DNA from: an uncultured Hungatella sp.
Lineage (GTDB): Bacteria > Bacillota > Clostridia > Lachnospirales > Lachnospiraceae
Direction of reading: 5' to 3'
Assembly (NCBI GenBank): GCA_910586845.1
Contig: CAJUJV010000042.1
Coordinates: 13,474-34,979, forward strand
DNA: 21,506 nucleotides
The translations under genes and the position numbers were made by a program. Positions 15,701-21,409 of this stretch are shown here, piece after piece. The stretch's first letter is position 1; each line of letters opens with the position of its first letter. The notes beneath the pieces are model-generated. The model did no database searches and was not told the origin of the DNA. It saw nothing but the letters and a program-made list of their open reading frames with translations.

Positions 15701-15722
15701 CTGTTTATATAACAGATTTTTG
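15701..15722 (+). terminator. Weak terminator hairpin for lexA
   Basis: CTGTT (15701-15705) and AACAG (15711-15715) form a short stem with a 5-base loop, followed by ATTTTT. Together with the palindrome just upstream it probably ends the lexA transcript. Confidence 0.5.
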
Positions 15723-15750
15723 AAAAAACTTTATGAAGGCAGAAACGAGA

Positions 15751-15803
15751 AAAGCAAATAAAGCGGCCTCACTCCCTCTACGGGCGTAAAGCCGCTTTGC
15801 TTG
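15751..15803 (-). terminator. Terminator of the rplU-rsfS operon
   Basis: Right after the rsfS stop, on the minus strand, AAAGCGGC (15798-15791) pairs with GCCGCTTT (15767-15760), with outer AGCAA/TTGCT pairs, followed by ATTTGCTTTTC. The U run is broken but the GC stem is solid. Confidence 0.65.
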
Positions 15804-15804
15804 C

Positions 15805-16164
15805 TCACATGGATTCCAGTTCATCATTTCCCAGCAGTTTTCCGTCTCTCCAGATGCGCTCCAGATCATAGAAGAGCCGATCCTCTTTGGAAAAAGCGTG
15901 TACGATGATATCACCGTAGTCCATCAGGACCCATCCGCCGTTTCCGCTGCCTTCGATCTGCCTGCACTCATACCCTGCTTTGGCAAGCATCTCTTCGACA
16001 TTGTCTACCATGGCCTGGACCTGGTTGGGATTGGAACCGTCAGCAATGAGAAAATAGTCGGCGATCACCGTCACATCCCGGATATCGATGACTTTAATGT
16101 CCTGTGCTTTTTTGTCTTCCAAAGCCTTTTTGGCCACTTTTACCATATCTAACGATCTTGACAT
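15805..16164 (-). CDS. rsfS: Ribosomal silencing factor RsfS
   Basis: A 119-residue RsfS (Iojap family), which binds ribosomal protein L14 and blocks joining of the subunits when nutrients are short. Visible marks are DIRDVTVIADYFLIADGSNPNQVQAMVD, IEGSGNGGWVLMDYGDIIVHAFSKEDRLFYDLERIW. The length is typical. I use the ATG at 16164, 6 bases from AGGAGGA (16177-16171). The GTG at 16167 is too near that site. The ATG shares one base with the yqeK stop (TGATG), so translation is likely coupled. It is the last gene of the operon. Confidence 0.95.
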   Translation of the reverse strand: MSRSLDMVKVAKKALEDKKAQDIKVIDIRDVTVIADYFLIADGSNPNQVQAMVDNVEEMLAKAGYECRQIEGSGNGGWVLMDYGDIIVHAFSKEDRLFYDLERIWRDGKLLGNDELESM

Positions 16165-16757
16165 CACGTTTCCTCCTTGTTCTTTTGATATTTTTTCTCA
16201 TAATAAGCAAAAGCTTCCGCTGTCATAGGGTCCAGGGAGCTGCCTTTTTTGGTCAGGTAATCAAGAGTTCCTTTCATGATCTGATACATGGCCCGATTCA
16301 GATCTTCAAAGGCCAGCTTTCTCATGGCCGGAAGATTCCGGGCCTTGTCCCGCCGGGCCTCGATATAATCAGCCACGTACAGGATCTTGTCAAGGGTCTT
16401 CATCTCTTTTTTTCCTGTAGTGTGACAGGATATGGCATCAAGAATTTCCTGATCCTGGATTCCATAGCGTTTTTGGGCAAGCCAGGCTCCGTATTTTGCA
16501 TGTAAGACTGCGGGAGCCAGGCGCTCGTTTTCAGTAACGGGAATCCGCCGTTTTTCACAATATTTGAGGATTTCTGCATCTGTGTAACATTTGGCACAGT
16601 CATGCATGAGTCCTGCCAGTTCTGCCTTGTCCAGGGGATATTCATACCGCATTGCCAGACAGACACAGGTAAAGGAGACACTTAAAGAGTGTTCATAACG
16701 GGAAGCGCTTAATTTGGTTTTGAGTTTTTTTCTCAGTTTCATGATCTGAGCGTCCAT
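16164..16757 (-). CDS. yqeK: HD-domain protein YqeK (probable Ap4A hydrolase)
   Basis: A 197-residue HD-domain protein. YqeK-type proteins split diadenosine tetraphosphate symmetrically into two ADP. The metal-binding pattern can be seen: His in RYEHSLSVS (about residue 22), the HD pair in LAGLMHDCAKC, and a later His and Asp (VLHAKYGAW; ILYVADYIEARRDKARN). AGGAGGAG lies 6 bases before the ATG. It lies between nadD and rsfS, the order usual in Firmicutes. It overlaps rsfS by one base. Confidence 0.92.
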   Translation of the reverse strand: MDAQIMKLRKKLKTKLSASRYEHSLSVSFTCVCLAMRYEYPLDKAELAGLMHDCAKCYTDAEILKYCEKRRIPVTENERLAPAVLHAKYGAWLAQKRYGIQDQEILDAISCHTTGKKEMKTLDKILYVADYIEARRDKARNLPAMRKLAFEDLNRAMYQIMKGTLDYLTKKGSSLDPMTAEAFAYYEKKYQKNKEET

Positions 16758-16772
16758 ATAGTTCTCCTCCTG

Positions 16773-17381
16773 TCATAACCGGTACAGATGATGAGAATCA
16801 ATGTATTCCCTGACCGCCCGGGGAACATAATCGTCCACAGGCTGCCCCAGCCTTATGGCATGGCGGATCTCGTCAGATGAGACAGCCATTTCACAGCAGT
16901 GAAGCTTCTGGATACATGCATGGTAGCGTTCTGTCAGATAGGTGATCTGGTCGTTCAGGGGACGGTGTTCGCCGGCATATTCCCGGTCAGCAACCAAAAA
17001 GGATACACTGGCAAGTACCCGCTCCGGCTGATACCATTTTTCAATCTCATAAAGGGAATCTGCACCGATGATATAATAAAATTTATGATCCGGGCAGGAA
17101 GCTTTCAGCAGTTCCATGGTTTCTGCCGTATAAGTGCTGCCTTTCCTGGAAACCTCAAAATCAGAAAAAGCAAAGGCTGGTTCTCCTGCTATTGCCAGCT
17201 TTACCATGGCACAGCGATGGGAACTGTCACTGACAACCCGGTCTCTTTTGTGGGGAGGCTGTCCGGAAGGCATGAACCAGACTGCATCCAGGACATATTC
17301 GGTACAGGCCTGCTTCGCCAGCAGCAGATGGCCGTTGTGCACAGGATCAAAAGTACCTCCCATAATTCCGATCTTCGTCAT
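16773..17381 (-). CDS. nadD: Nicotinate-nucleotide adenylyltransferase
   Basis: A 202-residue NadD, which joins nicotinate mononucleotide and ATP to form deamido-NAD+. The N-terminal GIMGGTFDPVHNGHLLLA holds the nucleotidyltransferase GxFDPxHxGH motif. MPSGQPPHK, YYIIGADSLYEIEKWYQPE and the C-terminal ISSDEIR-like AVSSDEIRHAIRLGQPVDDYVP (the family's ISSTxIR region) follow in order. AAGGAGGA lies 9 bases upstream of the ATG. The next gene, yqeK, begins 15 bases after the stop. Confidence 0.96.
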   Translation of the reverse strand: MTKIGIMGGTFDPVHNGHLLLAKQACTEYVLDAVWFMPSGQPPHKRDRVVSDSSHRCAMVKLAIAGEPAFAFSDFEVSRKGSTYTAETMELLKASCPDHKFYYIIGADSLYEIEKWYQPERVLASVSFLVADREYAGEHRPLNDQITYLTERYHACIQKLHCCEMAVSSDEIRHAIRLGQPVDDYVPRAVREYIDSHHLYRL

Positions 17382-17404
17382 AGATCCGGATCCTCCTTGT
17401 GATA

Positions 17405-17701
17405 TTAGTTTGGAAGTACGATCTTTCTCTTCTTCTCATCCTTTGCCTGTCTGTAGAGAACGATCTTTTTCCCGATTACCTGAACCACTTCTGAGCGGGT
17501 TCGTTCTGCCAGTGTCTGGGCCAGCTGGCGGCTGTCGTCAAAACAGTTTTTCAGGACGCTGATCTTGATCAGTTCCCTGGCTTCCAGAGCCTCATCTACG
17601 GCTGCCGTAAGCTCCGGAGTCAGACTGGATTTGCCGATCTGAAGAATCGGTTCCATAGTCATGGCAAGGCCCTTGAGACAGGCCCGTTGTTTCGTAGTCA
17701 T
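17405..17701 (-). CDS. yhbY: YhbY-family RNA-binding protein (CRM domain)
   Basis: A 98-residue protein made of a single CRM/YhbY domain, linked in bacteria to the pre-50S ribosome. It shows TTKQRACLKGLAMTMEPILQIGKSSLTPEL, the ELIKISVLKN strand and VVQVIGKKIVLYRQ near the end. The glycine-loop GKSS position fits the family. AAGGGA lies 6 bases before the ATG. It sits between obg and nadD, in line with a ribosome-assembly operon. Confidence 0.93.
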   Translation of the reverse strand: MTTKQRACLKGLAMTMEPILQIGKSSLTPELTAAVDEALEARELIKISVLKNCFDDSRQLAQTLAERTRSEVVQVIGKKIVLYRQAKDEKKRKIVLPN

Positions 17702-17737
17702 AAAAAATCCCTTCCGGACTTTTGGTCCTCATATGTT

Positions 17738-18982
17738 TTATTTGTAATATTCAAAGGCCAGGCCGTACATCCGCACCGTATCACCTTCCTGGATACCTGC
17801 ATTTTCCAACTCTTCCAGGATTCCGGTGTCTCTGAGGAAATTCTGGAAAAATACAAATCCCTTTTCCGACTCCAGGTTGGTGTATCCCAGCATCTTTTCG
17901 ATTCTGGGACCTTCCACAACATACTCTCCGTCCTCGTTCTGCTCTACGGTAAAGGGAAGATTGGAACCTGTACGGATGGTCTGGAGGTCAAATTCCCTTT
18001 CAAATATGACAGGCTTCTGATTCAGATTCTTCAGCAGTTCATAGGCTCCGTAGAGAAGCTCTTTCACTCCCTTTCCGCTGACGGCAGAAACAGGATATAC
18101 AGGGATTCCTTCCGGTTCAAACGCCTCCCTGATCCGGGTGACCGGGTCAGAGGCATCGTCATATACGGCATCGATCTTGTTGGCTGCGATGATCTGGGGA
18201 CGCCGGAGCAGTTCAGGATTGTAGGCCCGGAGTTCTTCATTGATGGTGCGGATGTCTTCAATAGGATCCCGGCCCTCTGTGGAGGCGGCATCCACCACAT
18301 GGATCAGAACCCGGGTCCTTTCTATATGGCGCAGAAAATCATGCCCCAGTCCTACTCCCTGGGAGGCGCCTTCAATGAGACCCGGAATATCAGCCATGAC
18401 AAATCCGGCATCTCCATCCAGATCCACCACCCCTAAATGGGGATCCAGAGTGGTAAAATGATAGTTGGCGATTTTCGGCCGGGCATTGCTGACCCGGGAC
18501 AGCAAAGTGGATTTGCCTACATTGGGAAAGCCTACAAGGCCTACGTCTGCAATAACCTTAAGCTCCAGAAGAACCCACAGTTCCTGACTTTCCTGGCCAG
18601 GCTGGGCATATTTGGGAGCCTGCATGGTAGAGGTGGCGAAATGCATGTTGCCCAATCCGCCTTTTCCGCCTTTTAAAATGATCTCCCGGCGGTTTTCCCC
18701 TGACATATCTGCGATCACTTTACCGCTTTCAAACTCTTTGATCACGGTTCCCTCCGGAACCTTGATCACCAGATCTTTGCCATTCGCGCCGTGACAGCGT
18801 TTTTTGCCTCCAGGTTCCCCGTTTTTGAGACCGTCATCGACCTGAAAGATAATATCTCCGCCTTTCCCGCCGTCTCCTCCGTCAGGCCCGCCTGCGGGGA
18901 CATACAGCTCCCGGCGGAAACTGACATGCCCGTCTCCGCCCTTTCCGGACTTGATAAAAATTTTTGCGCGATCTGCAAACAT
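17738..18982 (-). CDS. obg: Obg/CgtA GTPase
   Basis: A 414-residue Obg, an essential GTPase of 50S assembly and stress control. Residues 1-~158 form the glycine-rich Obg fold (KSGKGGDGHVSFRRE, GGPDGGDGGKGGD, LKGGKGGLGN). The G domain (about 160-330) has GFPNVGKST (G1), DIPGLIEGA (G3), ANKID (G4) and a PVSAVSGKG (G5) motif. The C-terminal OCT domain (about 345-425 region of the family) ends MYGLAFEYYK. The ribosome binding site is weak, with AAGG about 8 bases upstream, less good than its neighbours, so it may be made at a lower level than L21 and L27. Confidence 0.97.
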   Translation of the reverse strand: MFADRAKIFIKSGKGGDGHVSFRRELYVPAGGPDGGDGGKGGDIIFQVDDGLKNGEPGGKKRCHGANGKDLVIKVPEGTVIKEFESGKVIADMSGENRREIILKGGKGGLGNMHFATSTMQAPKYAQPGQESQELWVLLELKVIADVGLVGFPNVGKSTLLSRVSNARPKIANYHFTTLDPHLGVVDLDGDAGFVMADIPGLIEGASQGVGLGHDFLRHIERTRVLIHVVDAASTEGRDPIEDIRTINEELRAYNPELLRRPQIIAANKIDAVYDDASDPVTRIREAFEPEGIPVYPVSAVSGKGVKELLYGAYELLKNLNQKPVIFEREFDLQTIRTGSNLPFTVEQNEDGEYVVEGPRIEKMLGYTNLESEKGFVFFQNFLRDTGILEELENAGIQEGDTVRMYGLAFEYYK

Positions 18983-19015
18983 GGACTACCTTAACCTTTC
19001 TCAAATTCGAGTAAG

Positions 19016-19050
19016 GAAAATGGCTTCATACATCATAAGTATGAAGCCAT
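19016..19050 (-). terminator. Hairpin between rpmA and obg (partial terminator)
   Basis: A perfect 12-bp stem, ATGGCTTCATAC (minus strand 19050-19039) with GTATGAAGCCAT (19031-19020), around a 7-base loop, followed by TTTTCC. It begins just after the rpmA stop. It likely reduces read-through, which would give more ribosomal protein than Obg from one promoter. Confidence 0.65.
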
Positions 19051-19055
19051 CCAAA

Positions 19056-19349
19056 TTACTCATTGATTGTTCTCGGATATACAGAAACCTGCTTTTTGTC
19101 TCTGCCCTTTCTCTCGAATCTTACAATGCCATCGACTCTGGCATATAATGTATCATCGCCGCCGCGGCCTACATTGACACCTGGATGGATCTTGGTTCCC
19201 CGCTGTCTGTAGAGAATGTTGCCGGCCAGAACAAACTGTCCGTCAGCTCTCTTGGCGCCGAGTCTCTTGGATTCGGAATCTCTGCCGTTCTTAGTGGAAC
19301 CAACTCCTTTTTTATGAGCGAATAACTGAAGGTTCATCTTAAACATCAT
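19056..19349 (-). CDS. rpmA: 50S ribosomal protein L27, with a cleavable N-terminus
   Basis: A 97-residue L27. The mature part starts at HKKGVGSTKNGRDSESKRLG and carries the usual GNILYRQRGTKIHPG block. Before it is a short extension, MMFKMNLQLFA, that matches the Firmicutes form removed by the Prp protease to expose the L27 tail at the peptidyl-transferase centre. Two ATGs stand in tandem (19349 and 19346); with AGGAGG at 19360-19355 the second has the better spacing of 8, but either may be used. The gene follows prp with no gap. Confidence 0.97.
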   Translation of the reverse strand: MMFKMNLQLFAHKKGVGSTKNGRDSESKRLGAKRADGQFVLAGNILYRQRGTKIHPGVNVGRGGDDTLYARVDGIVRFERKGRDKKQVSVYPRTINE

Positions 19350-19688
19350 TTACACCTCCTTAATACGAATTTTGATATATGGTTCTCCATAGGACTCTTC
19401 TATATTCATCAGACCGAATACAAAAGAATTCATAAGAAGCTCTGATCCTGAACTGATCTGTGAAGAAAAGCGAAAAGAAAAACTGCCCTTCTCCTGGTCT
19501 TCGTGAGCCTGAAAGGGATCGTCTGTAAATCGTTCCACAGAATTGGCCATATTGAGAGTGAGCGCAGATACCGCTGCACAGACAAGCTCCTGCCCTTCCT
19601 GATGGTCTTCGGCCAGACCCGCATGACCTTCCATATCTATACCCACATACCGATGTTCCGAATCGGTCAATACGGTTACATGAATCAT
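19350..19688 (-). CDS. prp: Ribosomal-processing cysteine protease Prp
   Basis: A 112-residue Prp (YsxB), the cysteine protease that trims the N-terminus of L27. The catalytic pair is His in MEGHAGLAED and Cys in ELVCAAVSALT, the usual His-x(~11)-Cys arrangement. Its substrate, the rpmA product with LQLFA before the cut, is encoded immediately downstream. The gene lies one base after rplU and directly abuts rpmA. It is short, as usual for the family. Confidence 0.95.
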   Translation of the reverse strand: MIHVTVLTDSEHRYVGIDMEGHAGLAEDHQEGQELVCAAVSALTLNMANSVERFTDDPFQAHEDQEKGSFSFRFSSQISSGSELLMNSFVFGLMNIEESYGEPYIKIRIKEV

Positions 19689-19689
19689 A

Positions 19690-19998
19690 TTAAGCGTTGA
19701 TCTTGTCGATCTTAACCTCAGTAAAGAGCTGTCTGTGACCGTTTTTCTTATGATATCCGGTCTTTCTCTTATACTTGTATACGATCACTTTTTTAGCCTT
19801 GCCTTCTGACACAACGGTTGCGGTTACGGTTGCACCTTCTACTGTAGGGCATCCGACAGCCAGCTGTCCGTTATTCACTGCAAGAACCTGGTCAAACGTA
19901 ACGGTTTCGCCGGCGTTTACACCAAGCTTTTCTACCATAATGATATCGCCTTCCGCTACCTTATACTGCTTACCACCTGTTGCAATAATCGCGTACAT
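19690..19998 (-). CDS. rplU: 50S ribosomal protein L21
   Basis: A 102-residue L21. It begins MYAIIATGGKQYKVAEGD and contains VTFDQVLAV and a C-terminal KRKTGYHKKNGHRQ RNA-binding tract. The ATG at 19998 has AGGAGG at 20010-20005, 6 bases away. The open frame extends upstream to 20097 but covers the leader, so it is not coding. It is the first gene of the operon. Confidence 0.97.
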   Translation of the reverse strand: MYAIIATGGKQYKVAEGDIIMVEKLGVNAGETVTFDQVLAVNNGQLAVGCPTVEGATVTATVVSEGKAKKVIVYKYKRKTGYHKKNGHRQLFTEVKIDKINA

Positions 19999-20004
19999 AT
20001 GGCA

Positions 20005-20081
20005 CCTCCTATTATCATTACTCGCCCGCTTCGGCGTCTGCCTGTCCCCAGACAGAACTTCAGCCTCACAGTGCGGCACAC
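20005..20081 (-). ncRNA. L21-type ribosomal protein leader
   Basis: The minus-strand leader between promoter and rplU has the layout I know for the Firmicutes L21 leader: GTGCCGCAC near the 5' end (about 20080-20072), a central hairpin CTGTC-TGGG-GACAG (20055-20042), then CGAAGCGGGCG, whose GCGG can pair back to CCGC, and finally AGGAGGTGC at the ribosome binding site. This fits autogenous control by a ribosomal protein. The call is by memory of the motif and needs a covariance search. Confidence 0.65.
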
Positions 20082-20087
20082 TAGGAA

Positions 20088-20116
20088 ATGATACCATAGG
20101 TGGAAGAGGTTGTCAA
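20088..20116 (-). promoter_or_regulatory. Sigma-A promoter of the rplU operon
   Basis: On the minus strand, TTGACA (20116-20111) and TATCAT (20093-20088) are 17 bases apart, with TG in the extended -10 position (TGG before the hexamer). This is a strong promoter, as expected for ribosomal genes. Confidence 0.88.
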
Positions 20117-20131
20117 GAGATTTTTTACGAT

Positions 20132-20166
20132 AAAAAAGAATACAAAACCGTCTCTGCTTTGTATCC
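20132..20166 (-). terminator. Terminator after the GyrI-like gene
   Basis: On the minus strand, GGATACAAA (20166-20158) pairs with TTTGTATTC (20146-20138), with one G-U pair, followed by TTTTTT (20137-20132). It lies just upstream of the rplU promoter and separates the two transcription units. A shorter stem at 20228-20260 overlaps the gene's stop codon. Confidence 0.72.
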
Positions 20167-20257
20167 TTTTTCTATGTTTTCTAATGTTAAATTTATATAT
20201 TCATTCATATTTTTCCTCTTTTCTATATAAAAGTCAATTGTTCTTCTTGTTTGGCTT

Positions 20258-20893
20258 TTATAATTTTTTTATTGGATGTCTTATAACTGTCTTTAATTTA
20301 CTTGTATCACATCTTCTTGGATCACTCAAATATATTTCATGATGGTATCTATTATTGGTTATATCTAATTCATATCCATTTTCTATCATATATTTGTGCA
20401 TTAAATTAATAGTAGTGGGTTCATCATCATAAGAGCCTATGTGCATACATTGAACACAAATTCCTTCATCATAAGTTAAAAATTCCACTTTTGAGAAATC
20501 TGCTTTTTTCTTATTTGTTGCTTCCTTTATAGCCCAGTCAAAATCTTCTTTTGTTACAAAGTCTGGTAATCTAATAATAGATATAAAGTTCATTTGGTCT
20601 TTGTTATTATAGTCAATATCATCTTTCATTCCATCTTGCCACCAAAATCCTTCAAGTGGTGGAACTACATATTCAAAATAACCATCTATTTTATGTGTGC
20701 CTTTATAACTCATTTTTATAGTAAAAGCAATCGCATATAAAAGACCTATTGTCTGTTTATATTCTCCATTTTCATCATTAGGATTTCCTTTTCCTCTAAC
20801 TGCAATATAATTCATTTTAGGAATTTTTATAATACTTGGTTTATTCTTTGGCATATAAAATTCCTTATATTCTTTTTTATAATCAAAAGCCAT
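20258..20893 (-). CDS. GyrI-like small-molecule-binding domain protein
   Basis: A 211-residue single-domain protein of the GyrI-like (SOUL/AraC effector-binding-type) group. It opens MAFDYKKEYKEFYMPKNKP and shows IPKMNYIAVRGKGNPN, a central YVVPPLEGFWW and a C-terminal RYHHEIYLSDPRRCD, which I associate with this family. These proteins bind or hydrolyse small organic ligands, but the ligand here is unknown. AAAGGAGA (20908-20901) is 7 bases upstream. The gene is far more AT-rich than the ribosomal operon beside it, with AT-ending codons, which suggests recent transfer. A copy of its first nine codons stands just upstream. Confidence 0.82.
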   Translation of the reverse strand: MAFDYKKEYKEFYMPKNKPSIIKIPKMNYIAVRGKGNPNDENGEYKQTIGLLYAIAFTIKMSYKGTHKIDGYFEYVVPPLEGFWWQDGMKDDIDYNNKDQMNFISIIRLPDFVTKEDFDWAIKEATNKKKADFSKVEFLTYDEGICVQCMHIGSYDDEPTTINLMHKYMIENGYELDITNNRYHHEIYLSDPRRCDTSKLKTVIRHPIKKL

Positions 20894-20986
20894 AATAATA
20901 TCTCCTTTATTTTTTACAAATTACTATTATCTATAAAATAATTATATCATTTTTTTAAATATTCTTTTTTATAATCAAAAGCCATA
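20867..20986. repeat. 28-bp direct repeat around the GyrI-like gene start
   Basis: The same 28 bases occur at 20867-20894 and 20959-20986, 92 bases apart. They cover the first nine codons and the base before the ATG. The flanking sequences differ, including the ribosome binding sites. Confidence 0.8.
20947..20985 (-). pseudogene. Truncated duplicate of the GyrI-like gene start
   Basis: From 20985 on the minus strand the frame reads MAFDYKKEYLKK then stops. The first nine codons are identical at base level to those of the intact gene. It has its own good ribosome binding site, AAGGAGG (21001-20995). It looks like what is left after one copy of a tandem pair was lost, or a copy made by unequal exchange. 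Being the first start behind the likely promoter, it could still be translated as a 12-residue leader. Confidence 0.6.
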
Positions 20987-21009
20987 GTTTTATTCCTCCT
21001 TATTTATTC

Positions 21010-21015
21010 ATTATA
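21010..21015 (-). promoter_or_regulatory. Possible -10 box for the GyrI-like gene
   Basis: TATAAT on the minus strand at 21015-21010, about 25 bases before the truncated start and 117 before the intact one. I see no clear -35 box. A perfect palindrome TTTTCTAGAAAA (21022-21033) lies just upstream and could be an operator. Apart from these, 20987-21046 shows no feature. Confidence 0.35.
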
Positions 21016-21046
21016 TATAATTTTTCTAGAAAATACTAGCGAACAA

Positions 21047-21083
21047 ATAAAAAATAACAGATACTCTTATTTGTATCTGTTAT
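21047..21083 (-). terminator. Terminator of the rRNA-tRNA operon
   Basis: On the minus strand, ATAACAGATAC (21083-21073) pairs with GTATCTGTTAT (21064-21054) across an 8-base loop, followed by TTTTTATTTG. It begins 6 bases after the CCA end of the tRNA. Confidence 0.88.
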
Positions 21084-21088
21084 CTTTA

Positions 21089-21398
21089 TGGCTCCTCGTG
21101 TTGGACTCGAACCAACGACCTATCGGTTACTGCACCACACTAATTTTCATTAGCATTATGATTTAATCATAATTTGTAGTCTGGACTTTATCTTTACCAT
21201 ATCTCTCGACTTAGGTAGGTGGTGTAAAGTCTCTACACATAGCTTTCGCCTTGCTCGGTATTGTCTTCAGCATTACCTGTTAAGAGTTTCACCGACTTAG
21301 CCACCTTTTCATCTATAAGTTTCCTTATAGAGCTGCTAACTTTTTGATCTTGCGATCTGCTCGACAGCCGAGCGCTCTACCAACTGAGCTAACGAGGA
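21089..21398 (-). tRNA. tRNA-Asn(GUU), interrupted by a group I intron
   Basis: Two exons on the minus strand: 21398-21364 (35 nt) and 21129-21089 (41 nt). Joined, they make a 76-nt tRNA: acceptor TCCTCGT/ACGAGGA (7 bp), D stem GCTC/GAGC, anticodon stem CTCGG/CCGAT (four pairs plus a C27-U43 mismatch), loop CTGTTAA with anticodon GTT, T arm GTTGG-TTCGAGT-CCAAC, discriminator G and encoded CCA. The acceptor and discriminator match the tRNA-Asn pattern. The gap falls between U35 and U36, inside the anticodon, so an active tRNA needs exact splicing. It lies 12 bases after the 5S rRNA and just before a terminator. Confidence 0.92.
21130..21363 (-). ncRNA. Group I self-splicing intron in tRNA-Asn
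   Basis: 234 nt between the tRNA exons. The 5' exon end GGCUGU pairs with GCAGCU (21336-21331), giving P1 with the U-G pair at the splice site. GUUA just before it (21340-21337) pairs with 3' exon UAAC, giving P10. P2 is CUAUAAG-GAAA-CUUAUAG (21330-21313). P3 is AGGUGG/CCACCU (21306-21301 and 21222-21217). P4 is UCGGU/ACCGA (21295-21291 and 21259-21255), enclosing P5 UCUU..CAG/CUG..AAGA. P7 is GACUUUA/UAAAGUC (21231-21225 and 21190-21184), within the conserved-looking AAGAUAAAGUCC. P8 is UACC/GGUA. P9 has two hairpins, one GAAA-capped. The last base is G. No ORF is present. Confidence 0.9.
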
Positions 21399-21409
21399 AT
21401 ATATATAAA

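Noticed and set aside
17687..18436. + strand open frame, 249 codons
   Set aside because: It is antisense to obg and yhbY, both well supported.
20010..20097. N-terminal extension of L21 to 20097
   Set aside because: It crosses the leader and the promoter start point. The MYAIIATGGKQY start with AGGAGG is standard for L21.
21130..21363. tRNA interruption considered as a mobile-element insertion or sequencing error
   Set aside because: The insert has paired group I elements including P1 and P10 that use exon bases, ends in G, and leaves an exact tRNA when removed.
21130..21363. Possible homing endonuclease inside the intron
   Set aside because: At 234 nt it has no open frame of useful length on either strand.
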